From: Pedobacter duraquae
GTDB lineage: Bacteria > Bacteroidota > Bacteroidia > Sphingobacteriales > Sphingobacteriaceae
Length of the DNA: 64,000 nucleotides
Assembly (NCBI RefSeq): GCF_004362245.1
Contig: NZ_SNWM01000006.1
Location: 1 to 64,000, forward strand
Direction of reading: 5' to 3'
Shown: positions 52,701 through 60,836 of the stretch, piece after piece
Numbering within the stretch: position 1 is the stretch's first letter
How the letters are laid out: each line of letters begins with the position of its first letter
Made by a program: the position numbers and the translations under genes
Notes under the pieces: model-generated
What the model saw: only the letters and a program-made list of their open reading frames with translations
What the model was told of the DNA's origin: nothing
Database searches by the model: none

Positions 52701-54323
52701 ATGAATAAAAATACCCGTCAAAACCTCCTGATTGCACTCACTTATTCCGTTACATTAATAGGTGGTATGTATCTTGGCTACAGGTTTTTGAAGGATCAGG
52801 GGTTCACTGTGCAGCGAAATGTCACTTTTGCGGAGAATAACGACGAAAAAGTAGACGAAATTATCCATATCATCAACAAAAACTATGTAGATGAGGTTAA
52901 TGCTGATACCCTAAATCATTTGCCGATAGACAGTATTTTACATCAGCTGGATCCACATAGTATGTATCTGCCGCCAGCAAAAGCCTACGAGCAGTCAGAA
53001 ATGCTGGAAGGTAACTTCGAGGGAATAGGCATCGAATATTATCTGTTGAATGACACTCTGTTGGTAACGAATGTTTTCAAAGATGGTCCTGCGTATGCTG
53101 CGGGGTTGAAGCTGGGCGATAAAATACTGAAGGTTGACAGCAACTTTGTGTCCGGACACCAGCTGCCGCGTGAGCAGATGATCGGTAAGATCAAAGGACG
53201 CAGAGGCACACCCGTTCAACTGAGTGTATTGCATAATAACGCCACTGTTCCGGTAATGATGACCATTAAGCGTGATAAAGTACGCGTTAGCACTATTGAT
53301 GCAGCCTATATGCTCAATCCAGAAACAGCCTATATCAGGATCAGTAAATTCGGAGCAAATACCGACCTGGATTTTGTGGATGCCATTCGCGTTTTAAAAG
53401 CTAAGGGAATGAGCAAACTGGTATTAGACCTGCGAGACAACGGCGGGGGATACCTTACTGCTGCTACAGGACTAGCCAATCAACTGCTGCCCGAAAATAA
53501 ATTGATCGTATATACCGAAGGAAAACATGAGCCACGTACAGATTACATCGCTACAGGCGGTGGAGAGTTTGAGCAAGGCAAGCTGGCCATCCTGATTAAC
53601 GAAAATACCGCTTCAGCGAGTGAAATCCTTGCGGGTGCCGTGCAAGACCTGGATAGGGGAATCATCATTGGGCGTAGGTCATTTGGTAAAGGCCTGGTGC
53701 AGGAGCAGTTTCCTTTTGGAGATGGATCAGCCCTAAATCTCACTATTGCACGGTACTATACCCCATTGGGGCGGAGCATCCAGAAATCCTACAAAAAAGG
53801 ATATGCAGCGTATCAGAGTGAAATTGACGAAAGGTATTCAGATGGGGAGCTAACCGACAGGAACAGGTTAAAAGACAGCATTAAGAGCCTTAAGAGCGTT
53901 AATAAAACCAATGCCTATGTAACTGCATCAGGTAAAAAAGTATTTGGTGGTGGTGGTATTACGCCTGATTTATATGTGAAGATGGATACCGTAGGTATCA
54001 ATAGGTTTTACAATACCTTAATTACCAAGAAGGTGCTGTTTGATTACGTGTATGATGTGCTGGCTAACCGTTACACCGCAACTTCGCTGGAGCACGACAT
54101 CAACCATTTCAATATCAGTGATACAGATTATAAAGACCTGATCAGGTATATCCAGAATAAGCATGTCGAAGTAGATCCCAAACAGCTTGCGCAGTCTAAG
54201 CCAGTTATCCTGAACGACCTCAAGGTACTTTTATACAAGTACTATCTGGGCGATACAGGTTACTATAAAGCATTGAATGTAAACGACAAAATGGTTAAGC
54301 AAGCCCTGCTGAGCCTGCAATAA
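52701..54323 (+). CDS. S41 family C-terminal processing peptidase
   Basis: A 540-residue periplasmic protease with an uncleaved or N-terminal membrane anchor (LLIALTYSVTLIGGMYLGY, about 8-26). A PDZ domain follows (about 85-175; GIGIEYYLLNDTLLV, GPAYAAGLKLGDKILKVD), then the catalytic domain with LDLRDNGGGYL, the Ser in INENTASASEI and the Lys in RRSFGKGLVQE, a Ser-Lys dyad. A C-terminal extension (about 410-540) is family-specific. Divergent from murQ. Confidence 0.93.
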   Translation: MNKNTRQNLLIALTYSVTLIGGMYLGYRFLKDQGFTVQRNVTFAENNDEKVDEIIHIINKNYVDEVNADTLNHLPIDSILHQLDPHSMYLPPAKAYEQSEMLEGNFEGIGIEYYLLNDTLLVTNVFKDGPAYAAGLKLGDKILKVDSNFVSGHQLPREQMIGKIKGRRGTPVQLSVLHNNATVPVMMTIKRDKVRVSTIDAAYMLNPETAYIRISKFGANTDLDFVDAIRVLKAKGMSKLVLDLRDNGGGYLTAATGLANQLLPENKLIVYTEGKHEPRTDYIATGGGEFEQGKLAILINENTASASEILAGAVQDLDRGIIIGRRSFGKGLVQEQFPFGDGSALNLTIARYYTPLGRSIQKSYKKGYAAYQSEIDERYSDGELTDRNRLKDSIKSLKSVNKTNAYVTASGKKVFGGGGITPDLYVKMDTVGINRFYNTLITKKVLFDYVYDVLANRYTATSLEHDINHFNISDTDYKDLIRYIQNKHVEVDPKQLAQSKPVILNDLKVLLYKYYLGDTGYYKALNVNDKMVKQALLSLQ

Positions 54324-54356
54324 CCATTTTGCTAAATAATCTATTTATGTGTTTAA

Positions 54357-55658
54357 CTATTTCTGTCTGAAATAGATCTGGATCGGAACACCATTAAAGT
54401 CGAAGTTCTCGCGCAATTTATTCTCAATAAAACGTTTATACGGCTCCTTGATGTATTGCGGCAAGTTACAGAAGAAGGCAAACATCGGTGATGTAGCATT
54501 GATCTGCGTAACATATTTAATCTTAATGTATTTACCTTTTGATGATGGTGGCGGATATTTTTCGATAATCGGCAGCATCACATCATTCAATTTAGAAGTA
54601 GGCACCTTTTTGCTTCTGTTCTGGAACACCTGTAAAGCAGTTTCCACAGCCTGGAAAATCCTTTGTTTGTTTACTACCGAAGTAAATAAGATAGGAATAT
54701 CAGTAAAAGGCTGTAGGCGTTTGCGGATCTCCTCTTCAAAAACCTTGGTAGTCTGGTTGTTCTTTTCAATCAGATCCCATTTGTTAACCAGGATGACGAT
54801 ACCTTTTTTGTTTTTCTCTGCCAGGTGGAAGATGTTCACATCCTGAGATTCCATTCCTTCCTCGGCATCAATCATCAGAATCACTACGTCAGCTTCTTCC
54901 AAAGCTTTGATGGTACGCATTACTGAGTAAAACTCGATGTTTTCCTTAACCTTGGTTTTCTTTCTTAAACCAGCGGTGTCTATGAACATAAATTCATGAC
55001 CAAACTGGTTGTAGTGGATATGGATAGAATCGCGGGTGGTACCTGCAATTGGGGTAACGATATTTCTGTCTTTACCAATCAGTGCATTGATCAGCGAAGA
55101 TTTACCTACGTTAGGCCTACCAACAATGGTAAGCTTAGGTAAAGCATTTTCTTCCAGGGGAACATCTTCAAAATGCGTGATTACATCATCCAGCAGTTCG
55201 CCGGTTCCAGAACCAGTCATAGAAGAGATGGTGTAGATCTCACCCAGTCCGAAGCCATAAAATACTGAAGCTTCATTTTCCAGGGCCGTATTATCAACCT
55301 TGTTTACTACAGTGAACACCGGTTTTTTACTTCTGCGGAGCAGCTGAGCGATGTCATCATCCAGATCGGTGATGCCTGTAGTCACATCCACCATAAAGAT
55401 CAGCACAGTGGCTTCTTCAATGGCAATTACCACCTGCTCACGAATGGCAGCTTCAAAAACATCTTCAGAGTTTGCTACATAACCACCGGTATCAATTACG
55501 GTAAATTGTTTGTCAGTCCACTCAGAAACACCATAATGGCGGTCGCGGGTTACGCCGCTAAAATCATCAACAATGGCTTTGCGACTTTCTGTTAAGCGGT
55601 TAAAAAGTGTTGATTTGCCTACGTTTGGTCTTCCGACAATTGCAATAATGTTACTCAT
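54357..55658 (-). CDS. der: Ribosome biogenesis GTPase Der (EngA)
   Basis: An essential 50S assembly GTPase. The 433 residues carry two tandem G domains, G1 motifs GRPNVGKSTLFN (about 8-19) and GRPNVGKSSLIN (about 181-192), with matching G3 (DTGGY, DTAGLRKKT) and G4 (VNKVD, VNKWD), and a C-terminal KH-like domain. It lies 46 nt after era on the same strand, so der and era may be cotranscribed. Confidence 0.97.
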   Translation of the reverse strand: MSNIIAIVGRPNVGKSTLFNRLTESRKAIVDDFSGVTRDRHYGVSEWTDKQFTVIDTGGYVANSEDVFEAAIREQVVIAIEEATVLIFMVDVTTGITDLDDDIAQLLRRSKKPVFTVVNKVDNTALENEASVFYGFGLGEIYTISSMTGSGTGELLDDVITHFEDVPLEENALPKLTIVGRPNVGKSSLINALIGKDRNIVTPIAGTTRDSIHIHYNQFGHEFMFIDTAGLRKKTKVKENIEFYSVMRTIKALEEADVVILMIDAEEGMESQDVNIFHLAEKNKKGIVILVNKWDLIEKNNQTTKVFEEEIRKRLQPFTDIPILFTSVVNKQRIFQAVETALQVFQNRSKKVPTSKLNDVMLPIIEKYPPPSSKGKYIKIKYVTQINATSPMFAFFCNLPQYIKEPYKRFIENKLRENFDFNGVPIQIYFRQK

Positions 55659-55704
55659 ATATAGTGTGAATTGTATTAATTATTAAGGGGTTGCAAAGGT
55701 ACGC

Positions 55705-56583
55705 TTAATTTTCGTACCCGAAACTTTTTAAGTAATTCTTTTTGCTTCTCCAATCGGGGATTACTTTTACAAAGGTTTCGAGGAAAACTTTCTGGTCCAG
55801 GAACTTCTCAATATCCTTACGGGCTTCGGTACCAACTTTCTTCAGCATGGCACCACCTTTACCGATGAGGATATTTTTTTGCGAATCGCGTTCAACAACA
55901 ATTTCGGCACTGATTCTGGTCAGGTTTTCCTCTTCCTTGTACGCTTTAATCAGCACTTCTGTGCTGTAAGGAATTTCCTTCTGGTAGTTGTTAAAGATTT
56001 TCTCGCGGATAATTTCAGAAACAAAGAAACGCTGTGTGCGGTCAGTAAGGTCTTCCTTATCATAATAAGGAGCATGTTCGGGCAGGTAGTCTAACACCAT
56101 CTCCATAATACCATCCAGGTTATATTTGTGCAGGGCAGAGATGGCGAAGATCTGTTTAGGTTTAAGGAGTTCCTGCCAGTAGGCCATTTTCTCTTCCACC
56201 TGTTCCTGGGTAGCATTGTCGATCTTGTTGATCAGGACAATCATGGGAATGGTGGTGTTGAGGATCTTGTCTAACACATCATTCTCATCATGCTCTTCAT
56301 TGATATCGGTAACAAACAAAAGCAGGTCGGCATCAGAGAGTGCGCCACTAACCGAGCTCATCATAGAATCCTGTAAACCATAGCGAGGTTTGATGATACC
56401 TGGGGTATCAGAAAATACGATCTGGTAGTCTTCTTCATTAACGATCCCTAAAATACGGTGACGGGTAGTTTGCGCTTTGGGGGTGATGATGCTGAGCTTT
56501 TCGCCGATAAGGGCGTTCATAAGGGTCGATTTACCAACATTTGGCTTACCGATGATACTTACAAAACCTGCTTTATGTGCCAT
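55705..56583 (-). CDS. era: GTPase Era
   Basis: A 16S rRNA-binding GTPase for 30S maturation. It is 292 residues from ATG 56583 (AHKAGFVSIIGKPNVGKST); a longer frame from 56730 would run through the tRNA-fMet gene on the other strand and is rejected. G1 GKPNVGKSTL, G3 SDTPGI, G4 INKID. The C-terminal KH domain has ILIGKGGAMLKKVGTEARKD. Divergent from the tRNA array. Confidence 0.97.
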   Translation of the reverse strand: MAHKAGFVSIIGKPNVGKSTLMNALIGEKLSIITPKAQTTRHRILGIVNEEDYQIVFSDTPGIIKPRYGLQDSMMSSVSGALSDADLLLFVTDINEEHDENDVLDKILNTTIPMIVLINKIDNATQEQVEEKMAYWQELLKPKQIFAISALHKYNLDGIMEMVLDYLPEHAPYYDKEDLTDRTQRFFVSEIIREKIFNNYQKEIPYSTEVLIKAYKEEENLTRISAEIVVERDSQKNILIGKGGAMLKKVGTEARKDIEKFLDQKVFLETFVKVIPDWRSKKNYLKSFGYEN

Positions 56584-56603
56584 GGAATTTTTTTTAAAAT
56601 AAA

Positions 56604-56635
56604 TTTGCATTGCAAAGAAACGAAATATATCTTTG
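56604..56635 (+). promoter_or_regulatory. Promoter of the tRNA-fMet/tRNA-Glu array
   Basis: TTTG (56604-56607) and TATCTTTG (56628-56635), 20 nt apart, match the Bacteroidota consensus perfectly. It lies 60 nt before the first tRNA and divergent from era. Confidence 0.75.
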
Positions 56636-56694
56636 CAGACCAATTTAAAAACAACACAACAACGTTCTTTAACTGTTTTAGATTGGAAATAGAG

Positions 56695-56770
<76 letters not shown>

Positions 56771-56810
56771 AAAGGAAAGTATAAGCATGCAAATGTGAGT
56801 CACTTTTAAT

Positions 56811-56882
56811 GGCCCGTTCGTCTAGGGGTGAGGACGCCAGATTTTCATTCTGGAAACAGGGGTTCGATTCCCCTACGGGCTA
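56811..56882 (+). tRNA. tRNA-Glu (TTC), copy 1
   Basis: Acceptor GGCCCGT/ACGGGCT, anticodon stem CCAGA/TCTGG with loop TTTTCAT (anticodon TTC), T stem AGGGG/CCCCT. The D loop (AGGGGTGA) differs from the second copy. No encoded CCA. Confidence 0.95.
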
Positions 56883-56929
56883 CGGAGCCCTTTAAAGATC
56901 AGCTAGAGTGCTGATCTGGAAAAATATAG

Positions 56930-57002
<73 letters not shown>

Positions 57003-57039
57003 CCTAAGAGGCATCATTGCAAAATGAGTCGCTTTTTAT

Positions 57040-57111
57040 GGCCCGTTCGTCTACCGGTTAGGACGCCAGATTTTCATTCTGGAAATAGGGGTTCGATTCC
57101 CCTACGGGCTA
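57040..57111 (+). tRNA. tRNA-Glu (TTC), copy 2
   Basis: Same acceptor, anticodon and T arms as copy 1; the D loop has the usual CCGGTTAG. It is the last tRNA before a terminator, and its 3' end (GGGCTACATAC) is repeated at 58609. Confidence 0.95.
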
Positions 57112-57157
57112 CATACAAAAACCCGCAATACGAAAGTAGAGCGGGTTTTTTGTTTTT
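57106..57157 (+). repeat. Left copy of a 52-nt direct repeat (tRNA-Glu 3' end + terminator)
   Basis: The last 6 nt of tRNA-Glu copy 2 and the whole terminator hairpin. It recurs at 58609-58660 with 47 of 52 bases identical, 1503 bp away. Two of the five differences are the two sides of one stem base pair. Confidence 0.8.
57117..57152 (+). terminator. Terminator of the tRNA array
   Basis: CCCGC (57122-57126) pairs with GCGGG (57141-57145), flanked by A/T pairs. An inner TAC-GAAA-GTA hairpin caps the stem, and a T run follows. A bidirectional shape is possible for the convergent 2H gene. Confidence 0.85.
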
Positions 57158-57752
57158 AGAATAATGTTGTCTGAGGGTCTAATGGACCCTGTCCTAAAAA
57201 GGGATACTTACCAATAACTTCATATTTAAAATTAGCATCTGTAAATGGCCTTCTTAATAATAAAATACAATTTGCAGTTGTACTGGATTGGTATTCTACA
57301 TTTTCCCAATTTGGCCAAGCCTTTAAGAACTCCAACTCTGAGATTCCTTTTGCAATAGTTAGATGAGCATCTTTCGTGTTGTAACGAGGTGGGTAATCCT
57401 TCACAGACTTTAGTATTGGTTTGCAAAATTTCCTAATATATCCTGCCATTTCTGAAAATTGTTTTTCATCTTTCAGTTTCACATAAAGTGTATAAGTAGG
57501 TATAGAAAAATAGTCAAAACCGCAAAGGTTTATTTGAAAGGGTGAAATATTTACGATAATTCTTTCAAAACATTTAATTAGTCTTTTTTCATTTGACGTG
57601 GGTTGTATAAAGTTAAAAACTGTAAAATGAGGAGTAGAAGAGTTCCAGCCATAGTCATTCTTGCATCTGACTTTCATATCAATTACATCAGAACTAACAG
57701 GCTTATCTGGCTCTATTATTGCCAAATACTCATTATGCATGTGATTTTCCAT
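57156..57752 (-). CDS. 2'-5' RNA ligase-like (2H phosphoesterase) protein
   Basis: About 198 residues with the two signature histidine motifs of the 2H superfamily, PHFTVFNF (HxT, about residue 41) and AHLTIAKG (HxT, about residue 129). These enzymes act on 2'-5' or 2',3'-cyclic phosphates; the substrate here is unknown. The ATG at 57752 was preferred over TTG 57767; ATG 57740 is also possible. It lies alone between the repeat-flanked borders and converges on the tRNA terminator. Confidence 0.8.
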   Translation of the reverse strand: MENHMHNEYLAIIEPDKPVSSDVIDMKVRCKNDYGWNSSTPHFTVFNFIQPTSNEKRLIKCFERIIVNISPFQINLCGFDYFSIPTYTLYVKLKDEKQFSEMAGYIRKFCKPILKSVKDYPPRYNTKDAHLTIAKGISELEFLKAWPNWENVEYQSSTTANCILLLRRPFTDANFKYEVIGKYPFLGQGPLDPQTTLF

Positions 57753-57786
57753 ACCTAAATTTATCAATTTTTTTATTTCTATTGAA

Positions 57787-57818
57787 ACACGTATGTTTGA
57801 ATATTAATTCACACGTAT
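57787..57818 (+). repeat. Two ACACGTAT direct repeats at the toxin-antitoxin promoter
   Basis: The octamer occurs at 57787-57794 and 57811-57818, 24 bp apart, on either side of the -7 element. The spacing is close to two helical turns, as expected for cooperative RHH dimers; this is inference. Confidence 0.5.
57792..57799 (+). promoter_or_regulatory. -7 element of the toxin-antitoxin operon
   Basis: TATGTTTG matches TAnnTTTG, 19 nt before the antitoxin ATG. It is embedded between two ACACGTAT copies (57787-57794 and 57811-57818), a likely operator for the RHH antitoxin. Confidence 0.55.
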
Positions 57819-58067
57819 ATGAGAACTAAGCTTACACTAACAATGGATGACAGTGTAATTGATTCTGCTAAAAAATATGCACGTCAAAAGGGAAAGAGCC
57901 TTTCAGATATTGTAGAGAACTATTTAAAATCAATTGCTACACCTGAAGATACCACCGAAAAGCTATCTCCAAAAGTAGTAAAAATGATGGGGGTGATTAA
58001 ATTGCCTCAGGATTACGATTACAAAAAAGAATTGGGAAATGCTTTAGCTATAAAATATAAATCATAG
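57819..58067 (+). CDS. Antitoxin with ribbon-helix-helix fold (DUF6364-like)
   Basis: An 82-residue protein whose N-terminal 45 residues read as an RHH/CopG-type DNA-binding domain: a strand (TKLTLTMDDSVID) followed by two helices (SAKKYARQKGKSLSDIVENY). The C-terminal tail (about 50-82) is the usual toxin-neutralising part. It ends 2 nt before the PIN gene. It likely represses its own promoter through the nearby repeats. Confidence 0.82.
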   Translation: MRTKLTLTMDDSVIDSAKKYARQKGKSLSDIVENYLKSIATPEDTTEKLSPKVVKMMGVIKLPQDYDYKKELGNALAIKYKS

Positions 58068-58069
58068 AG

Positions 58070-58495
58070 ATGAAGCATATCTTTATGGACACTAATGTTG
58101 TCATTGATTTTTTAGCCAACAGACAACCTTTTTCTTTAGATGCAGCCAGACTTTTTAATATGGCTGTAGAAGGAAGAATTAAAATCTATATTTCGGCTGT
58201 TTCATACAATAATATCTATTATGTTCTACGTCAGTCGCTAACTAACAATGCTACTATAAAATTATTAGAAAGTCTAGCAGACATAACGGAGATAACTGAT
58301 GTAAACGATCAAGTAATTCGGCAATCCTTAAAAACAGATTTTAAAGATTACGAAGATGCAATACAGTATAATTCTGCATTGACCATACCAAATGTTGATT
58401 TTATCGTGACTAGCAATACTAAGGACTTTAAGAAAAGTAGATTGCCAGTTTTAACATCAATCGAAGCAATAGCTTTACTCAGCAGTGAAATGTGA
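58070..58495 (+). CDS. PIN-domain toxin (VapC-like)
   Basis: A 141-residue putative ribonuclease. The PIN acidic residues are visible in FMDTNVVIDFLANR (Asp near residue 7), the central Glu/Asp in DFKDYEDAIQYNSA (about 93-106) and the final TSNTKDFKKS (about 114-123). Target RNA unknown. It forms an operon with the RHH antitoxin (2-nt gap). Confidence 0.87.
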   Translation: MKHIFMDTNVVIDFLANRQPFSLDAARLFNMAVEGRIKIYISAVSYNNIYYVLRQSLTNNATIKLLESLADITEITDVNDQVIRQSLKTDFKDYEDAIQYNSALTIPNVDFIVTSNTKDFKKSRLPVLTSIEAIALLSSEM

Positions 58496-58608
58496 ATGGA
58501 ATCTTCTCAGTTCATTATCATTACCTAACGGTGCAGGTATTAGATCGCCCTCAATGCTACTTAAAAGCAATAAATCGTCTTGAACGATGTTCGACAAATC
58601 TAACGCTT

Positions 58609-58660
58609 GGGCTACATACAAAAAACCGCTTTACGAAAGTAGAGCGGTTTTTTTGTTTAT
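58609..58660 (+). repeat. Right copy of the 52-nt direct repeat
   Basis: Repeats GGGCTACATAC, the poly-A run, the hairpin and the T run of 57106-57157. Only the last few bases of a tRNA-Glu acceptor arm are present; the sequence just before it (58560-58608) does not fold into a tRNA that I can defend. Confidence 0.8.
58621..58658 (+). terminator. Terminator of the toxin-antitoxin segment
   Basis: A 14-bp stem (58621-58634 with 58639-58652, one G.U) with a GAAA tetraloop, then T residues. It is the hairpin of the right repeat copy and ends transcripts from the PIN gene. Confidence 0.88.
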
Positions 58661-59333
58661 CTCGATCTATTATAGTATAACTAATATCAGTTAATCTGAC
58701 CCAAGTATACAGAGTCTGATGCATCTAAATTATCAATTGAAAGGAATGCGATATAAATGTGCATAGTGCGTGCGTAAGCTGCTTTTGATTAAAAGCATGT
58801 CGGAAAGCTGGTTTCTTTTTGATCCACTCATTCAAAAACTGCATGCTTTGTTTCGGGAAAATAAGCCAGCAACATCGCACGATCATTCCTACGGTCGTGA
58901 TCTTTTTCAGAAAACTCCCAAGAAAATTTAGCCCGTGCTCTATAGTTTCAAGAATGGGATTTTGTGGAAGGGGCAATAGTCCGTTTGAAAGTAAAAGCTT
59001 ATCATACATTAGCTGAGGTGTCCTATACTGGTTTACGCGACCTACTTAGTGTCTTATTTTTTGGTTTTACTGTTTTTACTTATCATTGTATCTTATACTG
59101 ATAAAAATGAAAATTGGCCTAGCTGAATCTCAAAAGGGGTAGTATGGACATAGTATTATGGCTGCAATTTTATATGCTAAAACCTGTTAACTTTATAAAA
59201 TAGTTCAAATATTATAGGACAACAGAAAATAGAGATCGATGGACACGATGTGTTTTTAGACAACGCCGTCCAGGTGTTATAATAGAAGACTGCACCATCA
59301 AATGGTACAGCCTTTCTCTTATCGTGATAAATT
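58661..59333. other. Gene-poor stretch
   Basis: About 670 bp without a convincing gene. A 94-codon frame on the - strand (58725-59009; MYDKLLLSNGLLPLPQNPIL) can be read upstream through YRTPQL before a stop, and has no recognised domain; it may be a decayed gene fragment. At the right end, a hairpin with a 9-bp stem (59290-59298 with 59302-59310) could terminate the DJ-1 gene. Confidence 0.5.
59290..59310 (-). terminator. Weak terminator-like hairpin after the DJ-1/PfpI gene
   Basis: CTGTACCAT pairs with ATGGTGCAG on the - strand (one G.T), 3-nt loop, followed by a moderately T-rich stretch. It lies 24 nt beyond the gene. Confidence 0.45.
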
Positions 59334-60005
59334 TTAAGCTTCCAAAATTTCAATCACCTTTTTCGCGGTGCTCCTGGCTGACGCTGGATTTTGGCCTGTC
59401 ACCAGGTTTCCATCTGCAATGCTATTGTCTTGCCACGCAGCTGCAGCATTAAATATCCCGCCTTGTTCAGTAAGTGCACTTTCTAATAAAAATGGAACGT
59501 CGTCTTTTGCGTAGTTGTTCTCTTCATTATTTGTAAATGACGTGATGTTTTTGCCTTCTACCAAAAACGTTCCATCGCTAAGCTTAACGTTCAACAACGA
59601 TACCGGCCCATGGCACACTGCGCTAACAACAGCGTTCCTTTCATAGGTTTCTGCAATTACCTTCTTTAAGACTGCATGCTCTGGCATGTCAACCATGGGA
59701 GCCAGTCCCCCAGGAACAAAAATTGCATCATAAACACTTGCGTCCACATCCTCCAATTTGCGGTTATTTTGCATTTTTTCCCATCCGCCATCCTGCAGGA
59801 ATCTCGCATTCGAAGGTTCGTCTTTTGCTTCCATATTATCCAGAGCAGGCACTTCTCCGGTAATACTTGCAAAATCTATTTGATAACCTGCATCATCAAA
59901 TTCAACGTAAGGGTGGGCTACTTCATCAAGGAATACACCTGTTTTTCTGTTTTTTGGTCCAATTGCTTTGCTGTTGGAAACAATAAATAAAATTCTTTTT
60001 GACAT
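59334..60005 (-). CDS. DJ-1/PfpI family protein (type 1 glutamine amidotransferase-like)
   Basis: A 223-residue protein with the nucleophile elbow AVCHGP (Cys about residue 130) and the preceding VPGGLAPMVDMPEHA strand. It is closest in layout to the HchA/Hsp31-like class that includes glyoxalase III and protein-repair enzymes, though the activity cannot be fixed. The conserved Glu lies early (EFDDAG or SITGE region). It is 10 nt downstream of the ABM monooxygenase gene and likely cotranscribed, possibly under CRP/FNR-type control. Confidence 0.85.
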   Translation of the reverse strand: MSKRILFIVSNSKAIGPKNRKTGVFLDEVAHPYVEFDDAGYQIDFASITGEVPALDNMEAKDEPSNARFLQDGGWEKMQNNRKLEDVDASVYDAIFVPGGLAPMVDMPEHAVLKKVIAETYERNAVVSAVCHGPVSLLNVKLSDGTFLVEGKNITSFTNNEENNYAKDDVPFLLESALTEQGGIFNAAAAWQDNSIADGNLVTGQNPASARSTAKKVIEILEA

Positions 60006-60015
60006 GATATTTTGA

Positions 60016-60306
60016 TTAAAAAAGTTTGTTTACAAAAGTTAATTCGCGGATTTCAAGCTGGGGTATGATTTTTTCCACTACCGTTTGTTGGTAATGCTCA
60101 GAATTTTTATGAGCTGCTACCGCATCACTATCCACATAGCGTTCGTGTAAAATAAGTTCGTTGGCGTTATCTGCCGATTGATAGATGTGGTAGAAGATAT
60201 TCCCTGCTTCATTTCTTGTTTTAGTTACCAGTTCATCTAGTAGTGCCAAAATTCCAGCAGTTTCTGTTTCCTTGATCTTCCATTTTACAATGAGTTCTTT
60301 TTCCAT
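60016..60306 (-). CDS. Antibiotic biosynthesis monooxygenase domain protein (YgiN-like)
   Basis: A 96-residue ABM-fold protein, usually a homodimer with a ferredoxin-like fold; YgiN relatives act on quinols. The characteristic NIFYHIYQSADNANELILHERY and AAHKNSEHYQQ motifs are visible. With the DJ-1/PfpI gene it could form a small stress-response (electrophile/quinone) pair, which is inference. Two CRP/FNR-type dyads lie 95-145 bp upstream of its start. Confidence 0.82.
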   Translation of the reverse strand: MEKELIVKWKIKETETAGILALLDELVTKTRNEAGNIFYHIYQSADNANELILHERYVDSDAVAAHKNSEHYQQTVVEKIIPQLEIRELTFVNKLF

Positions 60307-60400
60307 GTTGTTGTTATTAGCGGTAAATTCATGATGTCAATTTCGAATCGTATCTCTGTATTGACAGTTCAAAGGTGGGCGTAATTAAAAAGAAAGATTG

Positions 60401-60414
60401 GTGATGTAGATCAC
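60401..60414. promoter_or_regulatory. CRP/FNR-type dyad 1
   Basis: GTGATGTAGATCAC is a perfect dyad of the GTGAT-N4-ATCAC type. Shifted by one base it also reads GGTGA-N6-TCACA, nine of ten matches to the CRP consensus. Confidence 0.6.
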
Positions 60415-60437
60415 AATCAGGATGGAGCAGAGATAAT

Positions 60438-60451
60438 GTGATCTACATCAA
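60438..60451. promoter_or_regulatory. CRP/FNR-type dyad 2
   Basis: GTGATCTACATCAA is a second GTGAT-N4-ATCA dyad, 37 bp (centre to centre) from the first. The two lie in opposite orientation, so TGATGTAGATCACA (60402-60415) is the exact inverted copy of TGTGATCTACATCA (60437-60450). Confidence 0.6.
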
Positions 60452-60836
60452 TAAATGAGGGTCGCTCTAATGCTCAAGGAGTTTTTGCTTTAAGTTTTTT
60501 AACTGGAATTGAGCTCGCTTCCTGTATTGTTTTTAAATATATTTGTAATACTATAATGTTAGTAATGAGTACTTATCTTATATTACTACTACCATGATGT
60601 TACTTATATCTTCGGCAAAAGCTCAGGTGAAAATCGCGAACAATATTTGCGAAAGAAGGTTGTCACACTCAGTCATGGTACATCGGTATGGCGATGTTTA
60701 TTTCAGATGGACTTATATCAGTCGAGGGAGGACATCACGAACTGCAATTTACAATGGCAGTCACAGCCATACTATAATGGTGCCATAGCAAATGTGCAAT
60801 CCTTTAAACTAAAAAAATCTGTTAACTCTAAAGCTC

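Larger units (their letters stand above)
60307..60836. other. Divergent regulatory region with a possible decayed small gene
   Basis: 530 bp between the ABM gene and the DUF1016_N protein. It holds the two CRP/FNR dyads, a TTTG (- strand, near 60370) that could be the -33 of the ABM promoter, and TATATTTG at 60538-60545 (+), a -7 element without a clear -33. A 64-codon frame at 60594 begins MMLLISSAKAQVKIANN (signal-peptide-like) and then loses coherence; a second frame (60647-60874) continues with plausible protein-like sequence, as in a frameshifted gene. Support is weak. Confidence 0.4.

Noticed and set aside
58560..58614. A fifth tRNA or tRNA remnant before the right repeat
   Set aside because: The GTTCGA and GGGCTAC ends resemble a T arm and acceptor, but no consistent cloverleaf or anticodon could be drawn. 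Only the last bases of the tRNA-Glu end match.
58725..59009. 94-codon frame on the - strand as a gene
   Set aside because: No domain, no signal, no promoter in the right place; kept only as a possible fragment.
60594..60788. 64-codon signal-peptide-like frame as a gene
   Set aside because: The first 20 residues look exported but the rest does not; a frameshifted remnant is as likely as a small protein.
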